Made by a program: the position numbers and the translations under genes. Below are positions 47,359-60,011 of a stretch of DNA of 64,000 bases, in pieces. Every line of letters begins with the position of its first letter. Position 1 is the first letter of the stretch. This stretch comes from Lineus longissimus (lineage: Eukaryota > Nemertea > Pilidiophora > Heteronemertea > Lineidae): contig NC_088311.1 of assembly GCF_910592395.1 (NCBI RefSeq), positions 13,396,501-13,460,500 on the forward strand, written 5' to 3'. A model generated the notes under the pieces. The model saw only the letters and a list, made by a program, of their open reading frames with translations. It was not told the origin of the DNA and did not search any database.

Positions 47359-48408
47359 CGTCGTCGTCCGTCGTCCGTTAGCAGGGCACGTTTCGTAACT
47401 GTTAGAGCTATTGAGTTGAAACTTGGTGCACATGTACCCTTATGTAATGACACCTTGGAGACCAAGTTTCGGTCCGATTCGTTTCATGGTTTGGCCACCA
47501 GGGGGCCAAACGTTAAAAGTGAAAATATGCAATATCTCCCTTAATAGTAGTCGGAAAATTTTGAAAAAAATATGGTAGGTACTTCTAGCAAAGGTGCATC
47601 ATATATCCTCCGGGTTTTTGATTTGACCTCCTTTTCAAGGTCACAGAGGTCAAATGGTGTAAATTGGCCATTAGGATGTAACGATGGCACGTTTCTAAAC
47701 TGCAATGACTATTGATACCAAATTTGGTACACATTTACCCCTTAGTCAGGTGATCTCAGGGACCGAAGTTTGGTCCAATATGATTCACCACTTGACCACC
47801 AGGTGGCAAAATCCAAAAACATTAAAAATGTGATTATTCCTTAACTTCTTGCCCGATTGCCACCAATTTGATATCATGGGTACATCTAACCACCATACAG
47901 TATATGTCACACAGGTTTTTAATTTGACCTTCTTGTCAAGGTCACAGAGGTCAAATGGCGTAAATTCGCCGCCAGGCCGTAACTATGGCACGTTTCTTAA
48001 ATGCAATGACTATTGATCACAAATTAAGTACACATGTACCCCTTGGTCAGGTGATCGCAGGTACCGAAGTTTGGTGCAATCTGATTTGCCGTTTGGCCTC
48101 CAGGGAGGGGGCCAAATCCTAAATTCTTCAAAATGCCATTATTTCTAGTAATGACTTGCCCGATTGGCACCAATTTTATATCATAGGTACATCTAATTCT
48201 AACAACCATTCAATGTGTCACCCGGGTCTTCTTTGATTTGACCTACTTTTCAAGGTCACATAGGTCGAATGTACTGTAAATTGGCCATTTTGGGGAAATT
48301 GTAATTGCTTGGACCTACATCAAACCTAACACTACATGACACAATACCATGCTCTTTATCCATCTTTCCTACACATGAGGTGAGCACAATGGCCCTGGCC
48401 ATTTCATT
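47269..48408 (+). mobile_element. G element copy C (1.14 kb), inserted in an H1-like sequence
   Basis: Full-length and nearly identical to copies A and B, including the 5' palindrome, the (GTC)n run (47318-47370, interrupted), four internal units and the 3' hairpin. The left flank CGAATCGAGTCGACTTCC and the right flank GAAATATTGATGCGACGA match the continuous H1 stretch at 57094-57136, showing that it split an H1-like sequence. Confidence 0.8.
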
Positions 48409-49244
48409 GAAATATTGATGCGACGATCTCACAATCACCTCTGTAGAAATGTACAGTAACCGCATCATTACGAAGGGAGTGTCCTCTTTTCACGGCTTGT
48501 TTTTCTAGCACAAGCCCAAGCTCTTGCTGTCCATCCTTGATGATTCAGCAGTCAATATGTTTAATCATTTTACAATTTCACCCACAATTTATTTAGATAT
48601 CCGACAAAAATTTTATATGCACAAGCAGACGAAACTATAATCATGTGCTAAGTCACTGTCATGTGATACCTAAAGTTGTCAAAGTGGCAGCAGAGTATCT
48701 GATCTAAAATGATATCGAAGTACGGCTCTAAAAGATGGATTACTCAACAAGTACCTCTTGTCACATAGCAGAACTAATGTGAATAAAGAAGACAATAATA
48801 AACATTGTTTTAAAGTAATCGGGTAAGGATGATAATGTAAATAAACAGCGCAATTGAAGATCTGCCTGTAGGCTTGATATTTTGACAAACTATGCGATAC
48901 ACACATGCACACTGTACATAGCACAATGCATGCAACAGGGGCCAATTCATCACACTCTTATTATATTCTCAATCATATCAATGAACTTCCTTGATCATTA
49001 GCACTTCCTCAGTAGTTCCTACCTTTACCTTGATCAATAATCATTAGCGCCTTATCTGTTGTTGTTAGTCTTGTATTAGGATGCCAAGTGAATTTTCAGA
49101 AGTATTCAAAGAGTATACATTTATCTATTTTACCCTATACAGGACTTTATTCTGAAAAAAAGGACACCTCATTTATAAAAATCGGTCAAGAATTGGCCGA
49201 GCGATAGCATTTTTAGTATTACCATACCCAATCAGCACTTATGG
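48409..49244. other. No gene seen
   Basis: Unassigned sequence apart from the first bases, which are the continuation of the H1-like target of G copy C. Confidence 0.4.
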
Positions 49245-50045
49245 AAATGAGAGGAAAATGGCCGACATTGGCTGAAATTGGCTTTGGCCCATTTTTTGGC
49301 ACCCCCATTAAAAAATGTGTGAATGGGAATGAGCTTTTTTATGCCTTTTTCTTGTCCTAAGTGGGGCTCTAAGGGCCTCTTATTTTTTTTAGGCTTGCTG
49401 GAAAAGGCAAAATTTACAAAAATGGGGGACAAAGAGGGTCCGAAGTCAATTTTCGTACTTCGTACAAATCACCGAAAATTGCATGAAAATGGTGAAAATG
49501 GTCAATTTTGAAAAATTCACCAAAAATTAACCATTAAAGATAATTACATTCAGTTTTTTGCATAAGATTACCATCCTCTCTAATTTGCTTATGGCATTAA
49601 CACATTTATTGCCAACCGCAACATATTTATTAAAATAATTTTCAAGATTGTACAACTTTTTGCCTTGAGGCGAAAATGGCCGAAATTGGCTAAAATTGAC
49701 CTTGGCCCATATTCTGGCACCCCCATGACAAAATATATGCAAGTTAATAAATATACTTTTTTGCCTTTCTCTTGTCCTAAATGTAGCTCTTAGGGCCTCC
49801 ACATGTTTACAGGGTGCCTTGAGGGGGGGAAATGGACAAGAGGAAGGGCCAATGAGGAATCGGACTCTGAAGCTAATTTTGGCACTTCGTCAACTCACCG
49901 AAAATTGCATGAAAATGGTCAATTTTGAAAAATTTGCCAAAAATTAACCATGAAAGATAATTACATACAGTTTTTTGCATTAAATTATCCTGCATTTCTG
50001 GCATAAACACATTCATTGCTTTCCACAACAGATTTATCAAATAAT
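49245..50045 (+). repeat. Two diverged tandem copies of an about 425-bp unit
   Basis: Both copies contain AAATGGCCGA.ATTGGCT, GGCACCCCCAT, TCTTGTCCTAA, AAAATTGCATGAAAATGG, ATTAACCAT and GATAATTACAT. Corresponding blocks are separated by about 425 bp. The second copy ends just before piggyBac PB2. Confidence 0.75.
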
Positions 50046-50145
50046 TTTTAAGATATTGGAAACTATATTGGATCCTACCTGTTGGGTCATTCTATTCATC
50101 GGAGTGACGTCACTTTTTTTGACTTTTATTGAATTATCTAAAACA

Positions 50146-53100
50146 ATGGCGGGCCCTAGTAAACGTGCACGCTTTACGCTGGACCAAGTTTGTGATTATT
50201 TTGGCGACTCGGACAGTGAACATGATTATTTTTCCGATTCATTAGGAGACGGTGAGGATGAGGAATCAGAATATTACCGGGGGGAGACGGATTTGGACGA
50301 AAAGGATGAGACAGGATGTGATGATGGAAATGCGAGTTCTGATGAATTCCCGGCTTCAAATGATGACGGTTCTGTTCATAGCGTGCATAGCTCCCGGCAT
50401 AGCTCTGCACGTGGTAGTAGTAGTGATAATCATGATAGGCCTGTCACTCCCGTGGTCACACCCCCTGTCCAAAGGGGTAGAGGACGAATTCGTCAGCGTG
50501 GACAGGGCCGAGGACGAAATCATGGACATGATATTTCATCTTCTTCTGGTGATGATAGCCCTCATGGGCCAAGTAGTCCTGATAGTGATCCTGGTTTAGC
50601 ACTTCCTGTTCCACGGGGCCGTGGTAGAGGTAGGGGTAGGGTAGGGTTCGTGGAGGGGGTCAGGTGCCAGTGAGGGGTCAGAGAGGAGCTCCAGCTAGAG
50701 GGCGTGCTAGAGGTCGTGGTAGAGGGCGTGGTAGGGGGTCCCAAGACAACCTGCTGCTAACCAACAAGCTGGTAATTGGGTTCCAGCTAATCGTCAACCA
50801 GTTGTGAACCCTTTTGGGGGTAATCCCGGCCCTCGTGGTGGGTAATCCCGGCCCTCATGGTGCTGCAGCAAACCTGGATGATGGTAATTCTCTGGTAGAT
50901 TTTTTTGAACTCTTTTTCTCAGATGAACTCTTGCAGATAATCATTGACCAAACTAATCTCTATGCTCAGCAGTTCCTTGCTGCAATTCCAGAACTCTCCC
51001 CTAATGCCAGGGCTAGGAGATGGAAAGATGTATCAATGAAGGACCTCAAGGTTTTTTTAGGCCTGATCATCTTGACTGGGATTGTGCACAAACCAGACAT
51101 GAAGTTTTTTTGGTCTACTGAGGAGATACTGTATACCCCTTTCTTCAGTTTACAAGATGTCAAGGAATAAGTTCCAGTTGATATTGAATTTCATACATTG
51201 CAATGACAATGATGCTAGGCCTCAAAATGATCAAGACAGACTATACAAAGTTCGTCCAGTGTATGACTACCTCGTCAGTAAGTTCAAGGAGTTGTATGAA
51301 CCTAGTGGTGAAATTTCTATCGATGAGGGTATGTTGAAATGGAAAGGTCGCCTAGCATTCCGTGTTTACAATCCTATGAAGCCCATAAAGTATGGCATAA
51401 AAGGATACACGCTTGCTGATTCAGGAAATGCCTACTGTTGAAACATCAGAATATATGATGGTGTTGCTCAAACAATTCGGGAAACTGTCTTCGCGTTGCT
51501 TGATCGTCTGCTTGGGTTACACCGCACACTATACATGAACAATTATTATAACTCTGTGGCCCTCTCTGAGGCCCTCCTGGACAGGGATACTTACACTGTT
51601 GGAACACTCAGGAAAAAAGGGAGAACCAGTAGTAGTTCCAGATCATACCAAGGCTGAGTCACTTGCGAACGATTTCAGCAACTTCTTCTTGGAGAAGATT
51701 TCAAAAATCCGTCGCGAGCTGGACAGTTCAGGTGATGAACCTGTTACTAGTGTTCACAGTATGCCAACGGCTGGCAATCTGGGCTGTTTCAGACCGGCTA
51801 CCATGGATGAGATCAAAAGACTGGTATTGTCCTTGCCGGCTAAAAGCTGCACGATTGATCCAGTGCCAACCTGGTTGTTAAAGAAATGCCTGGACGCTTT
51901 GCTGCCTGCCATCACGCATATAGTAAACAAGTCTCTTGAGTGTGGCCAGGTATCATCAAACCTAAAGTGTGCAATGGTCAAACCACTGTTGAAGAAGCCT
52001 TCCTTGGACAAGAATGTGCTCAGCAACTACCGCCCGGTTTCCAACCTGGCCTACCTTTCAAAACTCATTGAAAGGATTGTTGCGTCACGGCTAAATGAAC
52101 ACATGTCACGCTATAATATGCTCGATGTGAACCAGTCAGCATATCGAAAAGGACATAGCACTGAGACTGTACTTTTGAAGGTGTGCAATGATATCCTCAA
52201 GGCCATGGATGTAGGGAATGAGGGTGCTCTTGTTCTGCTCGACTTGTCATCCGCCTTTGATACTGTCGACCACCACATCCTCATCAGTAGACTGTCGAGC
52301 CGCATTGGCCTTTCCGGAAAAGCTTTGGAGTGGTTCTCCTCCTACCTCACTGGACGGGAACAGTGTGTGGTGGTCGATGGGTCAAAGTCGGCTTGGTCCC
52401 CTCTTTCCTATGGTGTGCCTCAAGGATCTGTGTTAGGGCCTATACTTTTCACTGTGTATACTCTACCCCTTGGGGATATCATGCGGTCGTGGGAAGTGCC
52501 TTTTCAACTTTATGCTGACGATAACCAGCTCATGAACTTTTTTCCTTGTGGCTCAGGAGATGAGAGAGATATTGCGATCTCGAATACAGAGCAGTGCATT
52601 TCCAGCATAGAGAAGTGGCTGGTTGTGAACAAACTTTCCTTGAATGCCCCAAAGACAGACATGCTGAACTTTGTTTCGTCGCGCAGGACTGGTTCTGTGG
52701 AAGGTATCAATGTGGGACAGCAATGGGTTGCAAAGTCAAACAGTGTTCGGGATCTCGGGGTGTGGCTGGATGAGGGCATGACAATGCAGGAGCAAATTAA
52801 GGCGATTTGCAAGAATGTAAATGCTGCCTTGTATAAGATAAGCCGAATTAAAAAATTTCTCGACACAAGTAGCATCGAGAGGCTTATCCATGCCTTTGTC
52901 ATGTCACGCCTTGACTCCAATAATGGGATTCTCTACAGTCTCCCTGACAAGGCGCTGGCTCCCCTCCAGAGACTCCAGAACCGGGCAGCCAGGATCTTGA
53001 CCGGGACGAGAAAGTATGACCACATCTCACCGGTTCTTAGGTCTCTTCACTGACTCCCGGTGAAGCAGCGTGTCATTTTCAAGGTCCTCCTGATGTGTTT

Positions 53101-54141
53101 CAAGGTGGTCCGGGGTTATGCACCTGCATACCTGAGCCTCAAACATGTTGAGAGGCAGCGTGTCACCAGGTCATCTAATGACACGTCATTGGCGTGTATG
53201 CGGATAAGGACAAGATTCGGTGACCGCTGCTTCTCATCATGTGGTCCCCGGTTGTGGAATGCCCTACCGGAGCACATCAGGGGGGCGGACGCGCTGCTTG
53301 CTTTTAAACGACTCCTAAAATCCTGGCTGTTCGAGGAAGCATTTCTTGGTGGGGAGGTAGCGCCTTGAGCAGGTTTACCTGGAGTTTGGCGCTCTATAAG
53401 ACATTGTTGATTGATTGATTGATAGTTCGTGTAGCTGGAGACAGAAATAACCGGATGGCAAAGGGTGACGCCATTGCTAGGGACAACGGTCGCTGCATGG
53501 TTTTGGCTTGGCAGGATAATAGGACAGTCAGGGCAATAAGCACCAAGCATGATGCTGCTATGGGCATAGTTCAAGTCAGGAGGAGAGGTGGAGGACATAA
53601 TGCTGTGAATAAGCCACTCTGCATCTCAGAGTACAATCAGTTCATGTCGGGGGTGGACAGAGTGGACCAGATGCTGTCCTATTATCCTTCAGTCCGTAAG
53701 ACAGTGAAATGGACCAAGAAATTACTGTTCTACTTTATGGAGTTGTCCCTGCACAATGCTCACATTCTGTACAACATGGCTCATGCAGCAGGAAACAAAC
53801 TACCATTGCTTGAGTTTCAAATGTCTGTGGTGAAAAGTTTGACCGCAAATGCTGATGTTGCTTCAGATAGCTGTGACTCCGATGAGGACAATGAACCCCC
53901 TCCAGTCCCCAGGAGGGCCCCAATAAAGGACCCAGCTGACAGGCTGATTGGTGGATTCAAAGTTCACAAACAGGACACCTTCCCACCAAGAGAAACTTGC
54001 AGGAATGTTCAAAGGAAATGTAGAGTTTGTGCTAGGAGGGGTATCAGACGCGACACTCGCATATTCTGCAAAAAGTGCCAAATTCCCCTCTGTGCAGGAG
54101 ACTGTTTCAATATTTACCACTCCATAAAACAATACCATTGA
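50146..54141 (+). pseudogene. piggyBac-like transposase PB2, interrupted by a LINE
   Basis: The start codon is at 50146 (MAGPSKRARFTLDQVCDYF). A long acidic and Arg/Gly-rich N-terminus follows, with a frameshift near 50640. The transposase domain is LVDFFELFFSDELLQIIIDQ, TNLYAQQF and DLKVFLGLIILTGIVHKP. A frameshift at about 51150 leads to MSRNKFQLILNFIHCND, then SIDEGMLKWKGR (first catalytic Asp intact), then an in-frame TGA at 51439-51441. YMNNYYNSVALSEALLD follows, where the family has Asp-Asn: the second catalytic Asp is Asn here (51538-51540). A LINE occupies 51612-53423. The rest is STKHDAAMG, YNQFMSGVDRVDQMLSYY (third Asp intact) and a Cys-rich C-terminal domain (CRVCARRGI, CKKCQIPLC). 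It has several independent lesions besides the LINE, so it was dead or died in several steps. Confidence 0.85.
51612..53423 (+). pseudogene. CR1/L2-like LINE, 5'-truncated, inside piggyBac PB2
   Basis: The frame is open from the junction after the piggyBac block YTVGTLR to 53050, then continues in the same frame after a TGA at 53051-53053 to 53368. Reverse transcriptase motifs are complete: LSNYRPVSNLAYLSKLIERI, motif A VLLDLSSAFDTVDH, motif B YGVPQGSVLGPILF and motif C YADDNQL. The C-terminal region has RLQNRAARILTGTRKYDHIS. The TGA stands where the family has Trp in 'LHWLPV' (here LH-stop-LPV), a one-base change from TGG. The endonuclease domain and ORF1 are absent, the usual result of incomplete reverse transcription. 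The 3' end is GGCGCTCTATAAGAC and a TTGA-type tail (53407-53423). No clear target duplication was found at the two junctions. Confidence 0.85.
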
Positions 54142-54275
54142 CCTTGGGATGTTCTAAGGACACATGAAAGACCAAGATACAAAAGATTTGATGAGTAAAT
54201 CTTATTTATTCTATCTTTGACAGAATTTACAAAAACCCCTAAAAGCTGGGCACTTTAGGGTACTATCTTATAAAA

Positions 54276-54299
54276 GGGCCCGGGCACTGAAAGAGTTAA
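54276..54299 (+). repeat. piggyBac 3' terminal repeat and TTAA target
   Basis: GGGCCCGGGCACTGAAAGAG runs up to TTAA at 54296-54299. Read inward on the minus strand it is CTCTTTCAGTGCCCGGGCCC after TTAA, the usual form of piggyBac-type ends. It lies 135 bp after the PB2 stop codon. The matching left end was not found upstream of 50146. Confidence 0.65.
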
Positions 54300-54360
54300 T
54301 CATAAATATCATATTTTGATGATGTTTTTTACAAAGAGCTATTTTTTCTCATGTTTACAG

Positions 54361-54580
54361 GATGATGCAGTCTGTTATCTATGAGTCATTCCGGTGGTCT
54401 CCACGGGCAAAGCGGTGTTGCTGTGCATGCTGTGGAACTGCTGACACGAAACCAATCAACCAGTTAGCCATAAGACTGACAGGATCGGCAAAAAAGACGC
54501 TGTATCTTAGCTGATTTGTCCCTCACGTTTTTGTCTTGTTTTACTCTATTATACAAGTTGATTGAATAAAGAAGCATTGA
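54361..54580 (+). other. Possible terminal exon with polyadenylation signal
   Basis: TTTTTTCTCATGTTTACAG at 54342-54360 is a good acceptor. The following frame from the ATG at 54362 reads MQSVIYESFRWSPRAK after the first Met, has a CCCACCGT-type Cys stretch, and stops after about 50 codons at LYLS. AATAAA lies at about 54565. No family recognised. It begins 60 bp after the piggyBac TTAA, so it is host-side sequence. It could be a chance combination. Confidence 0.25.
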
Positions 54581-56452
54581 AATTGAAAAGGCATCTCTGA
54601 ATTTTTATTTATCATAATATTGAAAAATAAACCTTGCCTATTGAACCTGAACTCTCGAACATGCAGCTTTGACCCTTATAGTGTCATTAGGTCAATTAGA
54701 GTCCGTTATGTTTAGTTTATCTGCCAGTGTAAAGATGGCACTGCATCTGATCATTTGATACCAGGAAACCAAATTGTTTCTACATGAAAATTTCCCGCAA
54801 CTTGCAACTGAAAGTCAAGCACCTTTTCAGAACAGATCAGGCAAGAGGTATGGTGATGTAAGAGACGTCATCATGTAGCCTTATGGGAGAGAATATGGCA
54901 GTGTCACAAGAACTAATCTAAACTCAAGGTAATAAAGGAGAGATTTGCACTAACCTACTTTTACGACCTTCTGCCCTACTTTTTGAATGTTATTGCTAAA
55001 GTAGCCGTGTTTGATATCGAACTAAGGATAATGAACAGTAGGTTTGTGCTGACCCATTTTCATTACCAACTGACCTACTTGGATCATAAGGCCTATTCAT
55101 ATTCTGTGAAGATTTACATGAAGGACCTGAATCTGTCTATTCAGTAGTTTAACACTGTATTTTCAAGCTGAACGCCCTACATGAATTTGGCCCCAATCGT
55201 CTAAGCTTGATTCCATCTAGTCTGTCCACATCTCCCTATCCACCATAAACCTACATTCTGGTACTCGCATATACTACTTGCTACATTTTCTTGTCATTCA
55301 TCTCATTCCTTGCTATTCAATTCCGCCAGCCCAGCTCTTCAGGCCGGCAGGCCTCTAGTTTACTCTACTTAGCGTGGACAAAAACTGTGAGTTAGGAGGA
55401 CCCGGGAGAAGGACCATTCAAGTGCCATCTCTAATGGCAAAATAGGACTAACAACTCGATCTAGAAAAATTTGGAAGGTTATATCTTTTGCTCCAAACTT
55501 AACTTTATTTTTGGCTTAACTTCAGCCTAACATTGCCGCACTTGTACACAACATATCAAGAGGAAACTAATGACATAAGCACTAGTATTTACTTTTGACT
55601 TGTCTTTTAATATTTCCGATAAAATAAAAAGGACACTAACAGAGCGTTTTCAACCTTCCGAATCAGGGCAACTCATTGAAGTCAAGAGCATGTGCATGGA
55701 TATTGAGGTGGAACTACACATTGCTCATGGATGATGGGCCTCTTGGCCTATTCTCAGACAAGAAATCTTCTTGGACTAATGGTTACGCTATTGACCTGTC
55801 ACCTATGTGACCCATGTTCGATTCTCATAATGGAACTTCTTAAAAATGTTCATTCTAAGTTTTTGCGATTATATTTCTTTTTATTTATCTTTAAAAAGAC
55901 TTTCATTTGAAAATAACTTACAATACCATTCATCTTTCTTGCCCAGAAGTGATATTTGTAAGATTTTCCTCCCATGTATTATTAGTTTTGTCACACACAC
56001 ATGTAATGTATGGTGATAAAAACCCCTTAAAAAACAGATTGGTGGAATTTTGGCATGCCGACTGCGATACCCGGGCTGCAGTATAAAGCTTTTCTCTTGT
56101 GCAGCCTTCTGTCAATCAATGTTATTGGTATGAATTTACTCAAGGCTCTTAAATACAAGTATAGTTCCGTACTCCTAGTCTATAAATATACACACACATG
56201 TAGATGATAGAGGCTTTATGATTAAATAATGTCATACTATAAAGAACACTACATATTTATAATATTTATCTTACCAATTTATTACGAAGATTTTTCTAAA
56301 TGAAATAGTTAGTGAGATAAAAAGTACCAATTTCTTGTCAAGAAAATTATTATCTATTATATTCTTGCTAATTTCTTACCAATTCATTTCTTACCAATAA
56401 TAATCTTTGTAAGATCTTGTAAGATTTGAATCAGTAATTTATTTCTTAGCAA
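54581..56452. other. No gene seen; AT-rich
   Basis: Unassigned sequence. 56160-56450 is very AT-rich with repeated TTCTTACCAAT and TTGTAAGAT motifs; similar motifs recur after 63890, as expected if the H1 element inserted into this AT-rich stretch. Confidence 0.45.
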
Positions 56453-59280
56453 TTTTTAGCTCAGCTGACAAAGTCAGCGGAGCTAGTCAAATAGCTATTC
56501 AATTGGTGTCCGTCCTTCCATCCATCCTGCCATCCTTCCATCCATCTAGCAATCTGTAGAAAAAGTTGGGCATTTTGTAATCATACAACCGAGGCACTTC
56601 AAATCTAGTCTTGCTTATATACACCGCAGAAAATGTTGCTTACAGAAAAAAATTTGGGCGATTCGACTCAAATTCAGCTCCCCAGGGGGCAAAATGCGTA
56701 AATGAAAAACAAATTTTTTGACGCTCTATTCCAGCAGATAAAAGCTTGAAATAAAGTTGAAAAGGTCTTCATGAAACAGAAGTTTTGATATAAAATAGAT
56801 TAGTGTCGATTTATATCACCAGTTGGCGGTAGTGAGCAAACCTGTTGTTTGACCCCGGATGACCCCGCTTTAAATTTCCCGCCGAGGTTACCTGGAGAAC
56901 TATCATCAAGAAAATGGCGGCAACCTTTTTATTTCTACCGGAGCGATGATTTGTAAGTCTCAAATTTTCTTATTTAAGCCTTTACGGAAATGTATTTTGG
57001 TACGAAACTTCACACATTTATCGAAAAGATCAACGAGAATGTGTTCAAATGCCCTCATAACGATGAGTTCAACGGAATTTGGTCAAAACAACCTTCGAAT
57101 CGAGTCCACTTTCTTTGCGAAATTGAAGCGACAACCTCATTATTTATCGTAATTTATGCAGATCTGAGTCCAGCTAATGGGTGATGTTCTGATTTGTGTT
57201 TAAACTATTGGAAACTTCAGAAATTAGTTCTATTAATTCTACTATTCTGCAGGAGTATATTATAGCCATTAATGTTGACAGCTAAAAGCACGAAAACTTT
57301 GTTGTTGATCGTCGGGGCGGATTGATATGTGGTTGTGCGTCCAAGGCGATTAGGTCATTCAGTTAGTTTGAGAAAGATCATGATCATAAAGATGCGTGTT
57401 GTGTTATCATAACCGGAAAATAAGTTGAAGTTATTATTAGTACTACGATTCTTACATGAGTAAAAAGTAGACGTTTTAAGCAACACAATAATGTTACTCC
57501 CGTAAAAAAAACTGTCAATTCTCCTTACCACAGAAGCCAAGCCATTGCTGTTATAGTGTTAAGTTATGCAGGGGCTTAATCAATTACCTGCACTCCCTGT
57601 GGGGTGAATAACATTACCTTTTGAACAGCTGGCTGTAGGGGGATGATTGGAACAGCCGGTATACCTGCTAACCTGCTGAACCCAGGTTAATGTTATTTTC
57701 AATCCACGATTGCAGGTCACCTGTTTTGAGATTTCGCAGGAAATGAAATTGTAAACAAACGCATGTGTGCAGTTCAAATGTAAACAAAAATGTATTTTTA
57801 GCTCACCTGACAAAGTCAGCGGAGCTAGTAGAATAGCTGTTCAAATGGTGTCCGTCCTGCAATCCATCCATCCATCTAGGGACCCATCTGTGGACAAAAT
57901 TGGACATTTCTGATTGGGAAGGCCTAGCCACTTTGTTGACGGTGCTAAATTAGGAGTTGCCCAAGGTGAACTCAAAACACGAAAAATCAGCGCGATCCGA
58001 CCTGTATTAAGAGAATGAGGTCATTTCGCGTTTAGATTTCTTTCCCTTTTTACCTCGGTCCACAGAGCAAATATTGTTTTCAAATGTGGCTGAATATTTT
58101 TTAATATTCTTTCATTTTTTACTTTTAATGGAATTAATATAGTTTTCACCGCCAGTTGGCGCTGCAGGCACATTGACTGAATTTTGGCGATTTCAAATTT
58201 GGCGGTGGCTCAACTTTTTGCAAGCAGTGCCGCTGATTGGCCGATCGATAGAAGAGATGCCACCATTTAAAAATGGCGGTAGTCGCTGCTTCAATGAAGA
58301 TGAGTGAACTTTCTCATGTTCAATCGGTTGATACTTTTTTAATTAACATGACCATGTACCTGAAATTTGTTTAGGTACTGAAAAGAGTCTATATAATTCA
58401 GATTTATCGATAGTTTTTTATAATATTGCGGAAATTTTGTGCACAAATTAGCGAAAGTTGGTGCTCGTCTCATGTCATTTTAGAGCGAGAAATTTGTTTC
58501 CGTCGATCTCTACCACTGAAAAATCACTTGCATGGCTTCCAATTTTTGTGAAAATAAGTATCTGAACTTGGTTTCAAATAGTCTAGAGAGTTACCTTTGT
58601 GGTGATACATATGGTATGTGATAAATATTTGTGGAATTTGTGAAATTCGGTTTTCAAACGTGCCGATGATGCAAGCGATCTCGCGTGAATTTTGCAAGTC
58701 CTGATATGTCGACCGGGTGTCAAAAATCACTCGCCTAAATTCAATTCAAAGATCAAAAAATAATATCTGAACTTAGTTTAAAATAGCCTCCCAATTATCA
58801 TTTCGGTGATATATAATGCATGCATGTAATAATTGATTAATCTGCCTAAAACGCGCAATTAAAACGGCGAAAGATCGTGATAAACACTCTGACTCTGGTG
58901 GCGGTCGCACTGAATAACGACCGGTAGGGCCCGGCGTCTGGCGGAGAAAAAAAGGTAGTGCCCGGAGGTTGAAACATGATTTTTATGCACTTTTAACTGT
59001 ATATATATGTTGTTTGGATGTATTTCTAACAGTTCTGTAACTTTGATGACCAAGCTTGCGCCCAAAGTTGGTAAAATTGATGCTTGTTTATGGACTGCGC
59101 TAGCGACCGGAGAATTCGCCGTCGGCCATTTTGGCTACGGTCCCTGAGTTGTTGTGGTTGGCAATTTTGCAACAAATTTTGCCATTTACGTTTGTTTACA
59201 ATTATTTTGAAAGTCACAATATGACATCGTAGTATGAATTCCACTGCAGTTTCGTTACGCAGCAATGCTCATGTTTTTGG

Positions 59281-60011
59281 CAGCTGTTATAAAACGCGGA
59301 TTCCGCGGAAATCCGCGGAAAAATCTAACTTGGCTACAGGGTGGCTACCTGAACCGCAGGTGAGAGTTTTTCATATTAATAGTGTGCATTGTTGTGCGCA
59401 TGAAGTACTCCTGGTGACAAGGTCTTTGGGAATCCCCGTTATATGGTGCGCTGTATGCGCCGTTAATCACAAGCACCTTGTACAGTAGTTTGAAATAAAC
59501 TTATACTCTAGGACGGGCCGCGAAGTAAGTTTTTGTGATTGCTAAAAATAGACTCCAATGTGCAGTCGCATATATGGTTGGTTAGGTTCGAGCTGCAAGG
59601 AGATTGTCCTAAAACATTTTCGTAGACCAGAATTCAGTTCGTCATCGACCTATATTTGAAGGAGGCATACCGTAACGTACATCAATCCGGGCATCAATCA
59701 CACTTGAAAGCAGCCTCGTAATATGTTCCGTTAGGGAATCAGGAACCACGGTGGTGTCGAAGAAAACATGCAAAGTTTATCAACACCAAGAAAAAAAGAG
59801 GGAAGAGTCGATCGGAATGGCATGAATGGCGCTCCAGAGGATTAAAATATGACCGATGAAATATGCAGATAACTGGTAGTTCTTGCCTCCGATTTATGAT
59901 TTATGTTGTTATTTGTATAATATAATTATCATTAAATATTATGCGCGTATTTACTGGCGGCTTTGTAATTTTTCCGCGGATTTCCGCGGAATCCGCGTTT
60001 TATAACAGCCG
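59281..60011. mobile_element. 731-bp TIR transposon with perfect 9-bp target duplication
   Basis: The left end CAGCTGTTATAAAACGCGG (59281 on) and the right end (59968-60011) are inverse over 44 bp with one mismatch at the second base. The inner part of the TIR repeats TCCGCGGAAATCCGCGGAA. It is flanked by TGTTTTTGG (59272-59280 and 60012-60020). The homologous H2 copy at 38380-38395 carries this sequence once and no element, so it is a pre-insertion site. The inside has no recognisable transposase. The 9-bp duplication suggests a Mutator-type enzyme mobilised it. Confidence 0.9.

Noticed and set aside
59234-59488. 84-codon frame across the left end of the 731-bp transposon
   Set aside because: It spans the insertion junction and has no transposase motif.
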